Both the position numbers and the translations under genes were made by a program. The notes below the pieces were generated by a model. That model made no database searches. It had not been told where the DNA came from and saw only the letters and a list, made by a program, of their open reading frames with translations. Shown piece by piece: positions 15,536 through 22,286 of a stretch of DNA of 29,245 nt (the stretch's first letter is position 1; every line of letters starts with the position of its first letter). This stretch comes from a virus: positions 1 to 29,245 of the IMG/VR virus record IMGVR_UViG_3300009154_000203, one strand, 5' to 3'.

Positions 15536-17653
15536 ATGGATCTATTCTGCAATGTCGATTCGGGGGTTTTTCAAACGTCGATCACAAATCAACAGCCGAT
15601 TCAGTTTCTGACTTTTAAGCGCCGCGACACGGTGAACCTGAATCTCTATTTTGTAAAAAATGGAGCAAGCTACGACGCCGGTGAAATTTCCGGTGGGCTG
15701 GCAAGTTTTTCGCTCGCCTTGAAAAGTGACGGGGATTATTCCTCCGCTTTTTTGGCCTATGCAGCAAACTATTCAAGTTACAACGACAACGGATTTGGAA
15801 CCACCTATTATACGTTCAATCTAAACTTGAACACTTCTGAACTTTATTCGCTTTTCACGGCAAATTCTGACGCTGGTTCCCTTTCTGCCATGCTGGAATT
15901 TCAATGGGTGAAGGACTCCGATAATTCCGTCTACTCTTCCCAGACCCTGCCGGTCCTTGTTCAAAACGATGTGATCCGAGGGGATGAACCGGTGATTGCC
16001 CTTGCAAATCCGAGCTATCCGTCAGCGACTTCTGTCTTTAGTTACGGCGCTTTTGCAAGCGCATCAGCTTTTCCAGAAATCGGAGTTGTAAATAAGATCT
16101 ATCAGGCGCAAGACACAAATTTCCTTTATACCTGGACAGGGTTTTCTTATTCACGGATTCAGTCTACGATCCTGACCGGCACTTCGGCTCCTGTTTCGAC
16201 ACTTGGGTTATCGGGCGATCTCTACTATGATTCCGTGGCTTACAACCTTTATCAAAAGGGATCAACAAGTTGGACTTTGCTTGGAAACTTGAAAGGATCC
16301 ATTATTTCTCTTGGCACCGTCTCGACCAATGTGGGAAGCGCGGCCACCGCTACGATCACTGGGACAGCTCCTTTTTTGACGTTGAACCTTGGGCTTCCGG
16401 CCACCACGCTCTCGATTGGCACTGTCTCGACCAATGCCGGGAGCGCGGCCACCGCTTCGATCACGGGAACGGCCCCTTCCCAGACGCTCAACCTTGGGCT
16501 TCCGGCCACTACGCTCTCCATCGGGTCGGTCTCCACGGGAGCCGCAGGCACTTCAGCCTCCGCCTCGATCACTGGGACAGCCCCCACTCAATCGCTTGCT
16601 CTTACGATCCCTAGGGGATCCCCCGGCACTGGAGCGACGGCAGTTGTCTCCAGCTCCAATTTCACAGCAGCCACCGGCACGCGCTATGTCACCACGGCAA
16701 CCCTTACGGTCTCCGACCCCGCCTCGGGCAGCACTGGAGACAATTATCAGGTTATTATAGGAGCAGGCACTTGCACTATTGGAGGAGTGGCCTATGCCCC
16801 TTCAAGGCTCGAGATCGTCCGTTACTACAACGGATCGGCATGGACGACCTCCCCGTCAGTCCATTCCGACAACCTGACTTTGAACGGAACGGCCAACAGC
16901 GCTCCAAATCAAACGGCGTCCAGTGCGTCCAGTTTGATGACTCGCACGCTTGTGGACAAGGAGGCAATATTGATTTCCCCTTACATTTTTCAACTCGGTG
17001 CTCAAACCACGGGATCGGGAGGATCGGCAACAAATTCTGCGGGGTATTATGGTCTGGGATCTCAAAATATGGTTCTTGGAGCCGCGACAAGCTCCTATGC
17101 CAGATCAACTTTTCGACGCGGTAGTGTAACTCCACCAAACACAAGCGGAGTGGGGATTGTTTTTAATTTGCCTCTTTCAATTTCTGGAACTTTTATGTTT
17201 GATGCGCCGGAGGCGACATCTTACGCTAGATTTTTGCTTGGAGGAAATGGAGGAACTCCAGCAACCAGTGACGCCAATGCTTTTTCTGCCCTTGGGCAAG
17301 GGTTTGAACTCTATAAAACTGGTGGAGTCACTTATGCTCGGATAATTTATTACAATTCTGCTTATGTTGCAGGAAGCTGGACTTCAGTCTCTGCGGCGGG
17401 TTCGTATAACATGTATACCTATATTCTGAGCTCAGACGGATCAGGGAATATCAGCTTGTCTTTTGGGAATCCATCTTACCGCAGCACTCTTTTTCCTACT
17501 CCTAATGTTGCAATTTCAGCAACTGGCGGACCAACTGGAAACTCTAGTGCGTCGAATAGCTACTTCGACATTGCTCTGGTCGGGTCGAGCTCGGTGGCCT
17601 CATCTACTGGTTCCATTCTTTATCTCCCGCAGCAAACCATGTCACTGGGTTAA
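15536..17653 (+). CDS. Tail fibre with BppU-like N-terminus and tandem repeats
   Basis: A 705-aa protein. Residues about 20-150 (LTFKRRDTVNLNLYFVKNG) resemble the N-terminal baseplate-attachment domain found in BppU-type fibre proteins. Residues about 258-362 are three 35-aa repeats of the pattern SxGTVSTNxGSAATAxITGTA...LNLGLPATT, the last ending in LTIPRGSPGTG. Such T-G-T-A-P...L-P-R-G repeats are well known in phage fibre shafts, where they often join collagen-like tracts. The C-terminal half is Ser/Gly/Tyr-rich with a jelly-roll-like appearance and probably contacts the host. There are few charged residues. It would be a receptor-binding protein. Confidence 0.72.
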   Translation: MDLFCNVDSGVFQTSITNQQPIQFLTFKRRDTVNLNLYFVKNGASYDAGEISGGLASFSLALKSDGDYSSAFLAYAANYSSYNDNGFGTTYYTFNLNLNTSELYSLFTANSDAGSLSAMLEFQWVKDSDNSVYSSQTLPVLVQNDVIRGDEPVIALANPSYPSATSVFSYGAFASASAFPEIGVVNKIYQAQDTNFLYTWTGFSYSRIQSTILTGTSAPVSTLGLSGDLYYDSVAYNLYQKGSTSWTLLGNLKGSIISLGTVSTNVGSAATATITGTAPFLTLNLGLPATTLSIGTVSTNAGSAATASITGTAPSQTLNLGLPATTLSIGSVSTGAAGTSASASITGTAPTQSLALTIPRGSPGTGATAVVSSSNFTAATGTRYVTTATLTVSDPASGSTGDNYQVIIGAGTCTIGGVAYAPSRLEIVRYYNGSAWTTSPSVHSDNLTLNGTANSAPNQTASSASSLMTRTLVDKEAILISPYIFQLGAQTTGSGGSATNSAGYYGLGSQNMVLGAATSSYARSTFRRGSVTPPNTSGVGIVFNLPLSISGTFMFDAPEATSYARFLLGGNGGTPATSDANAFSALGQGFELYKTGGVTYARIIYYNSAYVAGSWTSVSAAGSYNMYTYILSSDGSGNISLSFGNPSYRSTLFPTPNVAISATGGPTGNSSASNSYFDIALVGSSSVASSTGSILYLPQQTMSLG
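16307..16621 (+). repeat. Three tandem 105-bp repeats inside the fibre gene
   Basis: Units start at 16307, 16412 and 16517, an exact 105-nt (35-codon) period. Units one and two are near identical (for example GTCTCGACCAATG and GGGCTTCCGGCCAC recur); the third is more diverged. The repeat keeps the reading frame and encodes fibre-shaft units. Confidence 0.92.
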
Positions 17654-17657
17654 AATT

Positions 17658-18023
17658 ATGACGCTTATATTCACCCCTCCTACTTTGACCCGCTTTTACA
17701 ACGCGGGAGGATACGCAAAAAACGAACTGGTCGATCTTTCATCAACCCCTTTTGAAGATGTTCCGATGGGCCTTTTAAGCTGGCTGGCTACCCAGATCAA
17801 TGAAGGAGAATCAATCGCTCAAATCGTTTTAGAAGATGGTGGAATGATTGAAATTGATTCTACGGAATCTGGGTTGATCCGCCAATCCATCCATGCCGGG
17901 GTCTCCATCAATGCTCCTGACGGGGACGGGCAACGTTCAATTTCAATCTCGAGTGAATCACTGCCTTCTGAATTAAGAGATGGATTGATTGCAACTTGGG
18001 AGTTCATCACGGCACTCCCATGA
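17658..18023 (+). CDS. Unknown protein after the fibre gene
   Basis: A 121-aa protein of unknown function. The frame is open further upstream inside the fibre gene, but the ATG at 17658, 4 nt after the fibre stop, is the likely start. It is acidic with Ile-rich segments (GESIAQIVLEDGGMIEIDST) and a helical SELRDGLIATWEF near the end. It overlaps the next gene by ATGA. It could be a fibre chaperone or assembly protein, since such genes often follow fibre genes, but no motif shows this. Confidence 0.6.
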   Translation: MTLIFTPPTLTRFYNAGGYAKNELVDLSSTPFEDVPMGLLSWLATQINEGESIAQIVLEDGGMIEIDSTESGLIRQSIHAGVSINAPDGDGQRSISISSESLPSELRDGLIATWEFITALP

Positions 18024-18256
18024 GCCAGGATGAGATCAGCTCCATCCGGGAGGACATCGCCGAACTGCGAGCCATCATCGAAGAGCGATCCAAGTCGGCC
18101 TCCTCCCATGCCTCCCTCCTTCGGGTTGGGATCGGAGCCATCCTTGTCCAACTCTTTGCCACTGTTTTTTTTGCCGGTCAAAAAACCCAGATGTTGGACG
18201 GACTCAGCCGGGACGTGGCCAATCTTCAAGCCAAAGTGGACACGATCGCACATTAA
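18020..18256 (+). CDS. Small membrane protein with coiled coil (lysis region)
   Basis: A 78-aa protein: an N-terminal charged coiled coil (SSIREDIAELRAIIEERSK), one hydrophobic segment (VGIGAILVQLFATVFFAG, about 36-53) and a short C-terminal coil (LSRDVANLQAKVDTI). It starts the lysis gene block and resembles the haemolysin XhlA-like/antiholin type, a short coil followed by a single membrane helix. It may modulate holin function. The start ATG overlaps the previous stop as ATGA. Confidence 0.55.
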   Translation: MSQDEISSIREDIAELRAIIEERSKSASSHASLLRVGIGAILVQLFATVFFAGQKTQMLDGLSRDVANLQAKVDTIAH

Positions 18257-18291
18257 ATTGCCCAGATCGGCTTGCAAAAAAGCCGTTCTCT

Positions 18292-18298
18292 TTTGACA
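18292..18298 (+). promoter_or_regulatory. TTTGACA start-proximal element, 13 nt before ATG 18312
   Basis: Exact TTTGACA (within TTTTGACA) with a 13-nt gap to the lipoprotein gene, in a 55-nt noncoding spacer. Confidence 0.55.
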
Positions 18299-18311
18299 GC
18301 CGGAGCAAGGC

Positions 18312-18482
18312 ATGAAGAAACCTTGGTTCCTTTTACTGGGCCTTTTCTTATTCCTCACGGCTTGCGCTACACGGGTTACTCCATCAACCCCCAGCAATCC
18401 CTCGATTTCAGCGGCCATCACGGCCAGCGACCGGATCGATAACAAGGCCGTTCTGGTGGAACGCTGGTTGAAATCGCATTAA
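18312..18482 (+). CDS. Small lipoprotein, outer-membrane spanin candidate
   Basis: A 56-aa protein. Residues 1-18 are a textbook lipoprotein signal: Lys2/Lys3, a hydrophobic core and lipobox L15-T16-A17-C18. The mature part (about 39 aa) starts with a Pro/Ser/Thr-rich stretch (TRVTPSTPSNPS) and ends ERWLKSH. A short lipoprotein in the lysis cassette matches Rz1-type outer spanins, which join the inner spanin to fuse the membranes. It is followed by a coiled-coil membrane protein gene whose ATG overlaps its stop (TAATG). Its partner would be that gene. Confidence 0.65.
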   Translation: MKKPWFLLLGLFLFLTACATRVTPSTPSNPSISAAITASDRIDNKAVLVERWLKSH

Positions 18483-18916
18483 TGAAAACTCTTCTTTTCA
18501 TTAGCTTGGTTTTTTTGATCGGATCGCAAGTTTCCTTTTCACAAGAGATCTCCAAGGCCGACATCCTTGCCACCGTCCGGCACATGCAATCTCTGGCTGC
18601 CGATCAAAAGACAGCTTTGCTTCATGCGCAGGCCGATTTCCAGAAACAAGCCGACAAACTTCAAAAGGAAACTCAACTTGCCGAGCGGTATCATCGTGAG
18701 GCCTCGGACAATGCCCGTCAGCGTGACGTGATCCTGATTGCATGGGCAATCTTGGCGGGGTTCTATGTCGGCACACTTTTCGGAGGGGAAGTCATGAGGA
18801 ATTTCCCAGCACCTTGGTCATTTGTGGCGTGTGCCGGTCTTTATCTGGTAACGGGGGCTTTTGCCTACACCGGCGGACGGATTGTCCTGGCATCGTTTGC
18901 CCGTTTCATTCCATGA
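18482..18916 (+). CDS. Membrane protein with periplasmic coiled coil (spanin partner candidate)
   Basis: A 144-aa protein. It has an N-terminal signal or anchor (LLFISLVFLIGSQVSFS), then a coiled coil rich in Ala/Lys/Gln (about 25-75, QADFQKQADKLQKETQLAER), and two hydrophobic segments (about 84-105, VILIAWAILAGFYVGTLFGG; about 112-135, WSFVACAGLYLVTGAFAYTG). Coupling to the lipoprotein gene suggests it is the inner-membrane partner. The extra C-terminal membrane helices are unlike a standard Rz, which has one N-terminal anchor, so a holin-related role is also possible. Confidence 0.5.
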   Translation: MKTLLFISLVFLIGSQVSFSQEISKADILATVRHMQSLAADQKTALLHAQADFQKQADKLQKETQLAERYHREASDNARQRDVILIAWAILAGFYVGTLFGGEVMRNFPAPWSFVACAGLYLVTGAFAYTGGRIVLASFARFIP

Positions 18917-19146
18917 CTTCCGTTCTGTCCTACATTAAAGCGGTGATGTCGGAGGCCAACGGCACGCCCAGTTCTCTCCGGTGGACCATGCTGGTCATCA
19001 TCCTGACCATCTGTGGGGTCGTGATCCATGCCGAGGCGACCCATCAGGATCTCAGTGCCAATCTACGGGACATCCTGATCTGGCTGGGTGGTATCGCTTT
19101 TGGATCCAAGGTGGGGTCCAAACCCTTTGAGACCAAGACCCCATGA
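18913..19146 (+). CDS. Holin candidate
   Basis: A 77-aa protein with two membrane helices (about 20-41, SLRWTMLVIILTICGVVIHA; about 50-68, LRDILIWLGGIAFGSKVG) and a charged C-terminal tail (KPFETKTP). The arrangement of a short N-terminal stretch, SS-xR then a first helix, and a second helix followed by G-x-K-V is common in small phage holins. It sits directly before the endolysin gene with ATGA overlaps on both sides. It would form inner-membrane holes that release the muramidase. Confidence 0.65.
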   Translation: MTSVLSYIKAVMSEANGTPSSLRWTMLVIILTICGVVIHAEATHQDLSANLRDILIWLGGIAFGSKVGSKPFETKTP

Positions 19147-19703
19147 CCGCCCACGACATCCTGAGCGCAGCCAATGCCGAGGGCTTTTCACCCCGATTCC
19201 GGAGGTGGCTTAGTTTCATCCTGTGCTGGGAGATTGATCTTGATACCCATGGCAATATCCAAGTCGAGACCCTTGGAGACGGGGCAGGGATTACGTTTGC
19301 AGGCCTTACCTCGAGGGATGACGGCCTGACTTCATTACCAACTCCATTGTGGATTGCCCAGACTTACTTAACCAAATACTGGGAGCCATCCCGTGCTGAG
19401 AACCTCCCGCCACCGGTGGGTGAAGTGGTCGCCAACTATGCGGTGAACTGCGGCCTCGGTCGTGCCGGACGATTCTTGCAAGCTGCGTTGGCCGACTATG
19501 GGGTGCATCTTGAGATCGACGGTCAGATCGGCATGGCCACCGTCAAAGCGGCATGGAGCGTCCCGGTGCCCAAAGATCTGGCTCAAGGGGTGATCGCCAA
19601 GTCGGGCGTCTATTACAACTCCATTGCCCAGGATGGCCGGAGGCAATGGCTCCGCGGATGGATCAACCGGAACAAATCCCTAACCGACACCTTCTGCGTC
19701 TAA
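19143..19703 (+). CDS. Endolysin, GH108-type N-acetylmuramidase
   Basis: A 186-aa protein. The probable catalytic glutamate is E30 in FILCWEIDLDTHG, equivalent to the E-G-G-Y segment of glycoside hydrolase family 108, followed by a GDGAGITFAGLTSRDDG stretch. The C-terminal half (VVANYAVNCGLGRAGRFLQ; IDGQIGMATVKAAW) fits the predicted peptidoglycan-binding domain paired with GH108. It would cleave the glycan between MurNAc and GlcNAc. No signal peptide is visible, so export depends on the upstream holin. The usual EGG is reduced to EID, which makes the active-site match imperfect. Confidence 0.78.
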   Translation: MTAHDILSAANAEGFSPRFRRWLSFILCWEIDLDTHGNIQVETLGDGAGITFAGLTSRDDGLTSLPTPLWIAQTYLTKYWEPSRAENLPPPVGEVVANYAVNCGLGRAGRFLQAALADYGVHLEIDGQIGMATVKAAWSVPVPKDLAQGVIAKSGVYYNSIAQDGRRQWLRGWINRNKSLTDTFCV

Positions 19704-19707
19704 ATTT

Positions 19708-20706
19708 ATGCCTGCAAACGAAATTGGAACCAAGTTGGTAAAGGAAGCCCTCTCACGATTTCCGGACCACGCCAGCCTGACGATCGCCAAAGCGCTCTAC
19801 AAAAAACATCCGCAAGTTTGGCCGTCGATTGATACGCTCCGTTCATCCATCAAATACTTTCGCGGAGCCAATGGGATCCAGAACAAAAAAACATTAGCCA
19901 CAAAAGAATTTCTTCGGGCAAAGGGGATACCTCACAACCCGATGGCGTTGCCCCCCTCGGATGAAAAAAAGTTTATTCCTTTTATTATCGAGGGATCCGA
20001 GCGGATCGGCGTGCTTTCCGACATCCATGTCCCATTCCATAATAATCCCGCGCTCACGTGCGCCCTGGATCACTTCAAAAAACGCCGGATCGATTGCATC
20101 CTGCTCAATGGGGACACGATCGACTTCTACGCCCTCTCACGATTCGAGAAAGACCCACGCGAACGGGATACTGCTTACGAACTCAAGATGGTCGGACAGT
20201 TGCTTGATTATATCCGAGAGAAATTTCCGAAAGTCCGCCTGATCTGGAAAGACGGCAACCACGACGAACGGTGGATGAGCTACATGAGGGTTAAGGCTCC
20301 GGAGCTGCTTGACATTCCCCAGTTTCAATTCTCGGCCATCATGCGATTTGCAGAACGCGGCATGGAATACGTCACCGACAAGCGTCTGATCCTAGCCGGT
20401 GGACTCACGATCTTGCACGGCCACGAGTATCGCCAAGCCATTTTGGCACCGGTAAACGCGGCAAGGGGATTCTTCCTGAAGGCCAAGGCCTCCACCCTGA
20501 CAGGACATCTCCACCAGTCGAGCGAACACACCGAGCCCACGGTGCGCGGCAAGATGATCACTTGCTTTTCAGCGGGAGCCCTCTGCGATCTCCATCCGGC
20601 CTATATGCCACTGAACCGTTGGAATCATGGCTTTGCAGTCGTGAATCTGAATGGCGAGGACTTCGAAGTTGAGAATCGCAGGATCCACGCTGGCAAATTG
20701 CTCTAG
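19708..20706 (+). CDS. Calcineurin-like metallophosphoesterase
   Basis: A 332-aa protein with all five signatures of the superfamily: D105/H107 (LSDIHVPFH), D136 (LLNGDTIDF), N184-H185-D186 (DGNHDER), H237/H239 (LHGHEY) and H267/H269 (GHLHQSS). The core occupies residues about 98-330. Residues 1-95 form an extra N-terminal region with a probable helix-turn-helix or small DNA-binding fold (LTIAKALYKKHPQVWPSIDT; TLRSSIKYFRGANG), so the substrate may be nucleic acid. Two-metal phosphoesterases in phages act as nucleases or nucleotide phosphatases. Which applies is not clear here. Confidence 0.85.
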   Translation: MPANEIGTKLVKEALSRFPDHASLTIAKALYKKHPQVWPSIDTLRSSIKYFRGANGIQNKKTLATKEFLRAKGIPHNPMALPPSDEKKFIPFIIEGSERIGVLSDIHVPFHNNPALTCALDHFKKRRIDCILLNGDTIDFYALSRFEKDPRERDTAYELKMVGQLLDYIREKFPKVRLIWKDGNHDERWMSYMRVKAPELLDIPQFQFSAIMRFAERGMEYVTDKRLILAGGLTILHGHEYRQAILAPVNAARGFFLKAKASTLTGHLHQSSEHTEPTVRGKMITCFSAGALCDLHPAYMPLNRWNHGFAVVNLNGEDFEVENRRIHAGKLL

Positions 20707-20718
20707 GAAATAGAGGAT

Positions 20719-20880
20719 ATGGAGGAGCATCCGGAGCCGACCCCGCGCACCGATGCGCTGGTATTCCCAAATGGATGCTACAGCGGCCATCTGCTCGAGC
20801 ATGCCCGATGCCTGGAAAGGGAGAACATCAAGCTTCGCAAGCTAGTTAAATCGTTATTGAAGCAACCGATCAAAGAATGA
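20719..20880 (+). CDS. Small unknown protein
   Basis: A 53-aa protein with AGAGG just upstream of the ATG. The C-terminal half is a short charged coil (CLERENIKLRKLVKSLLK) and the N-terminus is Pro/Glu-rich. It ends in ATGA overlapping the metallopeptidase-like gene, so the pair is probably co-translated. No function is proposed. Confidence 0.55.
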   Translation: MEEHPEPTPRTDALVFPNGCYSGHLLEHARCLERENIKLRKLVKSLLKQPIKE

Positions 20881-21128
20881 AACCCATCCGCAGGATCCGG
20901 ATCATCGATCGCAAGCTCGGAAAGGAACGGGCCGTCGGTCAGGCCCACCACGGGGAGAATCTCATTGAACTGGACCCCCGCCAGCGTAGCCGCGAACGGC
21001 TCGACACGCTCTGCCATGAGGTGATCCACCTTCTTGGCCCCCATTTATCGGAGGAAACCGTCATCAGTCACGCCAATGTCCTGAGCGACGCCCTCTGGCG
21101 GGATCGTTGGAGGCGGATCGAGAATTAA
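20877..21128 (+). CDS. Minimal HExxH protein (putative zincin-like metallopeptidase)
   Basis: An 83-aa protein containing H47-E48-V49-I50-H51 (LCHEVIHLL), the HExxH zinc-metallopeptidase signature, in a helix preceded by RERLDTL, as in many small phage zincins. Glu59/Glu60 or His65 downstream could be the third ligand. The N-terminus is basic (KPIRRIRIIDRKLGKER) with a short strand (GENLIELDP) before the motif, again as in minimal zincins. Its small size suggests a regulatory or non-classical protease. A fortuitous HExxH is possible, but the local context supports the family. Confidence 0.6.
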   Translation: MKPIRRIRIIDRKLGKERAVGQAHHGENLIELDPRQRSRERLDTLCHEVIHLLGPHLSEETVISHANVLSDALWRDRWRRIEN

Positions 21129-21132
21129 ATCT

Positions 21133-21171
21133 ACACTTCGGGCTTATACTTCGGGCTTAGACTTCGGGTTC
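21133..21171. repeat. Three 13-bp tandem repeats at the minus-strand gene's stop
   Basis: Units TACACTTCGGGCT, TATACTTCGGGCT and TAGACTTCGGGTT (21133-21145, 21146-21158, 21159-21171). The third unit contains the last codons of the minus-strand gene and its stop lies at the boundary with the second, so the duplication extends past the stop. The two flanking genes are convergent, with only 28 nt between them. Confidence 0.8.
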
Positions 21172-21498
21172 ATGGCCGTAGGCTCTGAGGAGCTGGCGGG
21201 TGAGTTGGTTCTGAGTCTTGGTTTCCGCAAGTAGGAACTCCTGAATGTTCCGAGAGTTTCCAATCTCCTTGTGGAGATCCACCGAAAACAAAGTGCCGGT
21301 CTTGTCCGTCGCGTCGAGGCGTTGGTGAAGTTTTTTAGTCCGAATCAAAAGCTCTCCAAGTTGCAGCATGACGATCAAAGGGAACAAAGCATAGAGAATG
21401 GCTATGAAGATTCCCAAAACCCAAATCAATCCGGCAAAAGAAGCCGCGCTTGCAAGTGCCTCTTGAGTCGTTACCGCCGATAGTAAAATAAAAGTCAT
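21157..21498 (-). CDS. Membrane protein, only minus-strand gene
   Basis: A 113-aa protein. A long hydrophobic region (about 13-50, LASAASFAGLIWVLGIFIAI and LYALFPLIVMLQLGELLI) would give one or two membrane helices. It is followed by a soluble, helical, charged C-terminal domain (TKKLHQRLDATDKTGTLFS; KTQNQLTRQLLRAYG). The opposite orientation and the divergent spacer with operator-like palindromes suggest separate regulation, as for immunity, exclusion or superinfection functions in phages. No domain is recognisable, so a role in exclusion is speculation. Confidence 0.65.
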   Translation of the reverse strand: MTFILLSAVTTQEALASAASFAGLIWVLGIFIAILYALFPLIVMLQLGELLIRTKKLHQRLDATDKTGTLFSVDLHKEIGNSRNIQEFLLAETKTQNQLTRQLLRAYGHEPEV

Positions 21499-21566
21499 GC
21501 GTTCAAACTAATGCCACCGAACGATTCGTCCAACAACTTATGACAATTAAAAACTTCACAAAACAT

Positions 21567-21595
21567 AACAATCGATTAAAAGACAGGGTCTTTTA
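21567..21595. promoter_or_regulatory. Operator-like palindrome copy 1 in divergent spacer
   Basis: TAAAAGAC-AGG-GTCTTTTA (21577-21595), perfect 8-bp arms, preceded by AACAATCGAT. The same arrangement recurs 35 bp downstream. It lies between the minus-strand membrane gene and the RHH-like gene. Confidence 0.55.
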
Positions 21596-21602
21596 TGTTC
21601 TT

Positions 21603-21630
21603 AACAACGATTAAAGATGTCCGATCTTTT
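21603..21630. promoter_or_regulatory. Operator-like palindrome copy 2 in divergent spacer
   Basis: AAAGAT-GTCCG-ATCTTT (21613-21629), preceded by AACAACGATT, closely resembling copy 1 (AACAATCGATTAAAAGA). Two related palindromes about 35 bp apart suggest cooperative binding of one regulator. Confidence 0.55.
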
Positions 21631-21692
21631 CAGGTGTTAAGCGTTTAAGAAAAATCCGTTGACCGAAACCAAGTTCAAGCGGACGTTGACCC

Positions 21693-22142
21693 ATGAACAC
21701 ACTGGACTTTATCCGAGGTCAGACAGTGGTTTCCAAAGTTGGAACGGCCACCAAAGACTGGCAGTTTTTTCGTATCACCAACCGGCAAGATGGATGGATT
21801 CTTCTCAAGCCGATGACTTCCGTGGAAGCCGGAGGAATCTGGGTTCCAGGCATTCCAGACCCAAAGAAAAAAACTATCCGTCGTTTGATTATTGGGCCTG
21901 CCGGAAGCGAGTCGATTCACGGCATTGTGATTGATGGATTTGCAGCTCCTTTAAGGATTTATCGCAAGCCCCGAGGAGGGAAAAGAACAGGATCTGGTCG
22001 CAAACTTGGCGGCGGCAAAGGCCGCACGGCCATTACTCGTTCCATCTCGATGCAACCGGACGATTGGGAGCGATTCGACCGCCTACAAGAGGACATGTCC
22101 CGAGGGGAGTTTCTTTCTAAATTCCTTGCCGACAGGGAATAA
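21693..22142 (+). CDS. Putative RHH-type transcriptional regulator with N-terminal domain
   Basis: A 149-aa protein in two parts. Residues 1-90 are beta-rich (QTVVSKVGTATKDWQFF; GWILLKPM), with no known fold recognised. Residues 91-111 are a basic Gly-rich linker (KPRGGKRTGSGRKLGGGKG). Residues 112-149 (ITRSISMQPDDWERFDRLQ, then SRGEFLSKFL) fit a ribbon-helix-helix DNA-binding domain: strand, helix, turn, helix. It is divergent from the minus-strand gene and follows the paired palindromes, so it could bind them. No classic repressor is present otherwise. Confidence 0.6.
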   Translation: MNTLDFIRGQTVVSKVGTATKDWQFFRITNRQDGWILLKPMTSVEAGGIWVPGIPDPKKKTIRRLIIGPAGSESIHGIVIDGFAAPLRIYRKPRGGKRTGSGRKLGGGKGRTAITRSISMQPDDWERFDRLQEDMSRGEFLSKFLADRE

Positions 22143-22167
22143 AAAATCTTAAAAAAGAATAATAAAA

Positions 22168-22189
22168 AACATTGACGGGTTTCAATGTT
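22168..22189. repeat. Inverted repeat AACATTGA / TCAATGTT
   Basis: Perfect 8-bp arms with a 6-nt loop (CGGGTT). A T-rich stretch follows the arm only on the minus strand, so it is a poor + strand terminator. It may be a regulator-binding site before the small RHH gene. Confidence 0.5.
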
Positions 22190-22211
22190 CCCAATAGGGT
22201 CTGTGGAAGTT

Positions 22212-22259
22212 CACTATTTCAGACGCATAAGCACCGTACGCTATATGTCATGAATAGTG
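22212..22259. repeat. Imperfect 48-nt inverted repeat before the small RHH gene
   Basis: Outer arms CACTATT / AATAGTG pair perfectly, and inner GAC-GCATA pairs mostly with TATATGTC; 13 of 18 arm positions match by eye. It lies 28 nt before the ATG at 22287, and may be a DNA-binding site or an RNA structure. Confidence 0.4.
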
Positions 22260-22286
22260 GATCGTAAATAACGAACCCACAATTAC

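Noticed and set aside
22168-22189. Inverted repeat as a + strand terminator
   Set aside because: The T-rich tract follows the stem only on the minus strand, where there is no gene to terminate.
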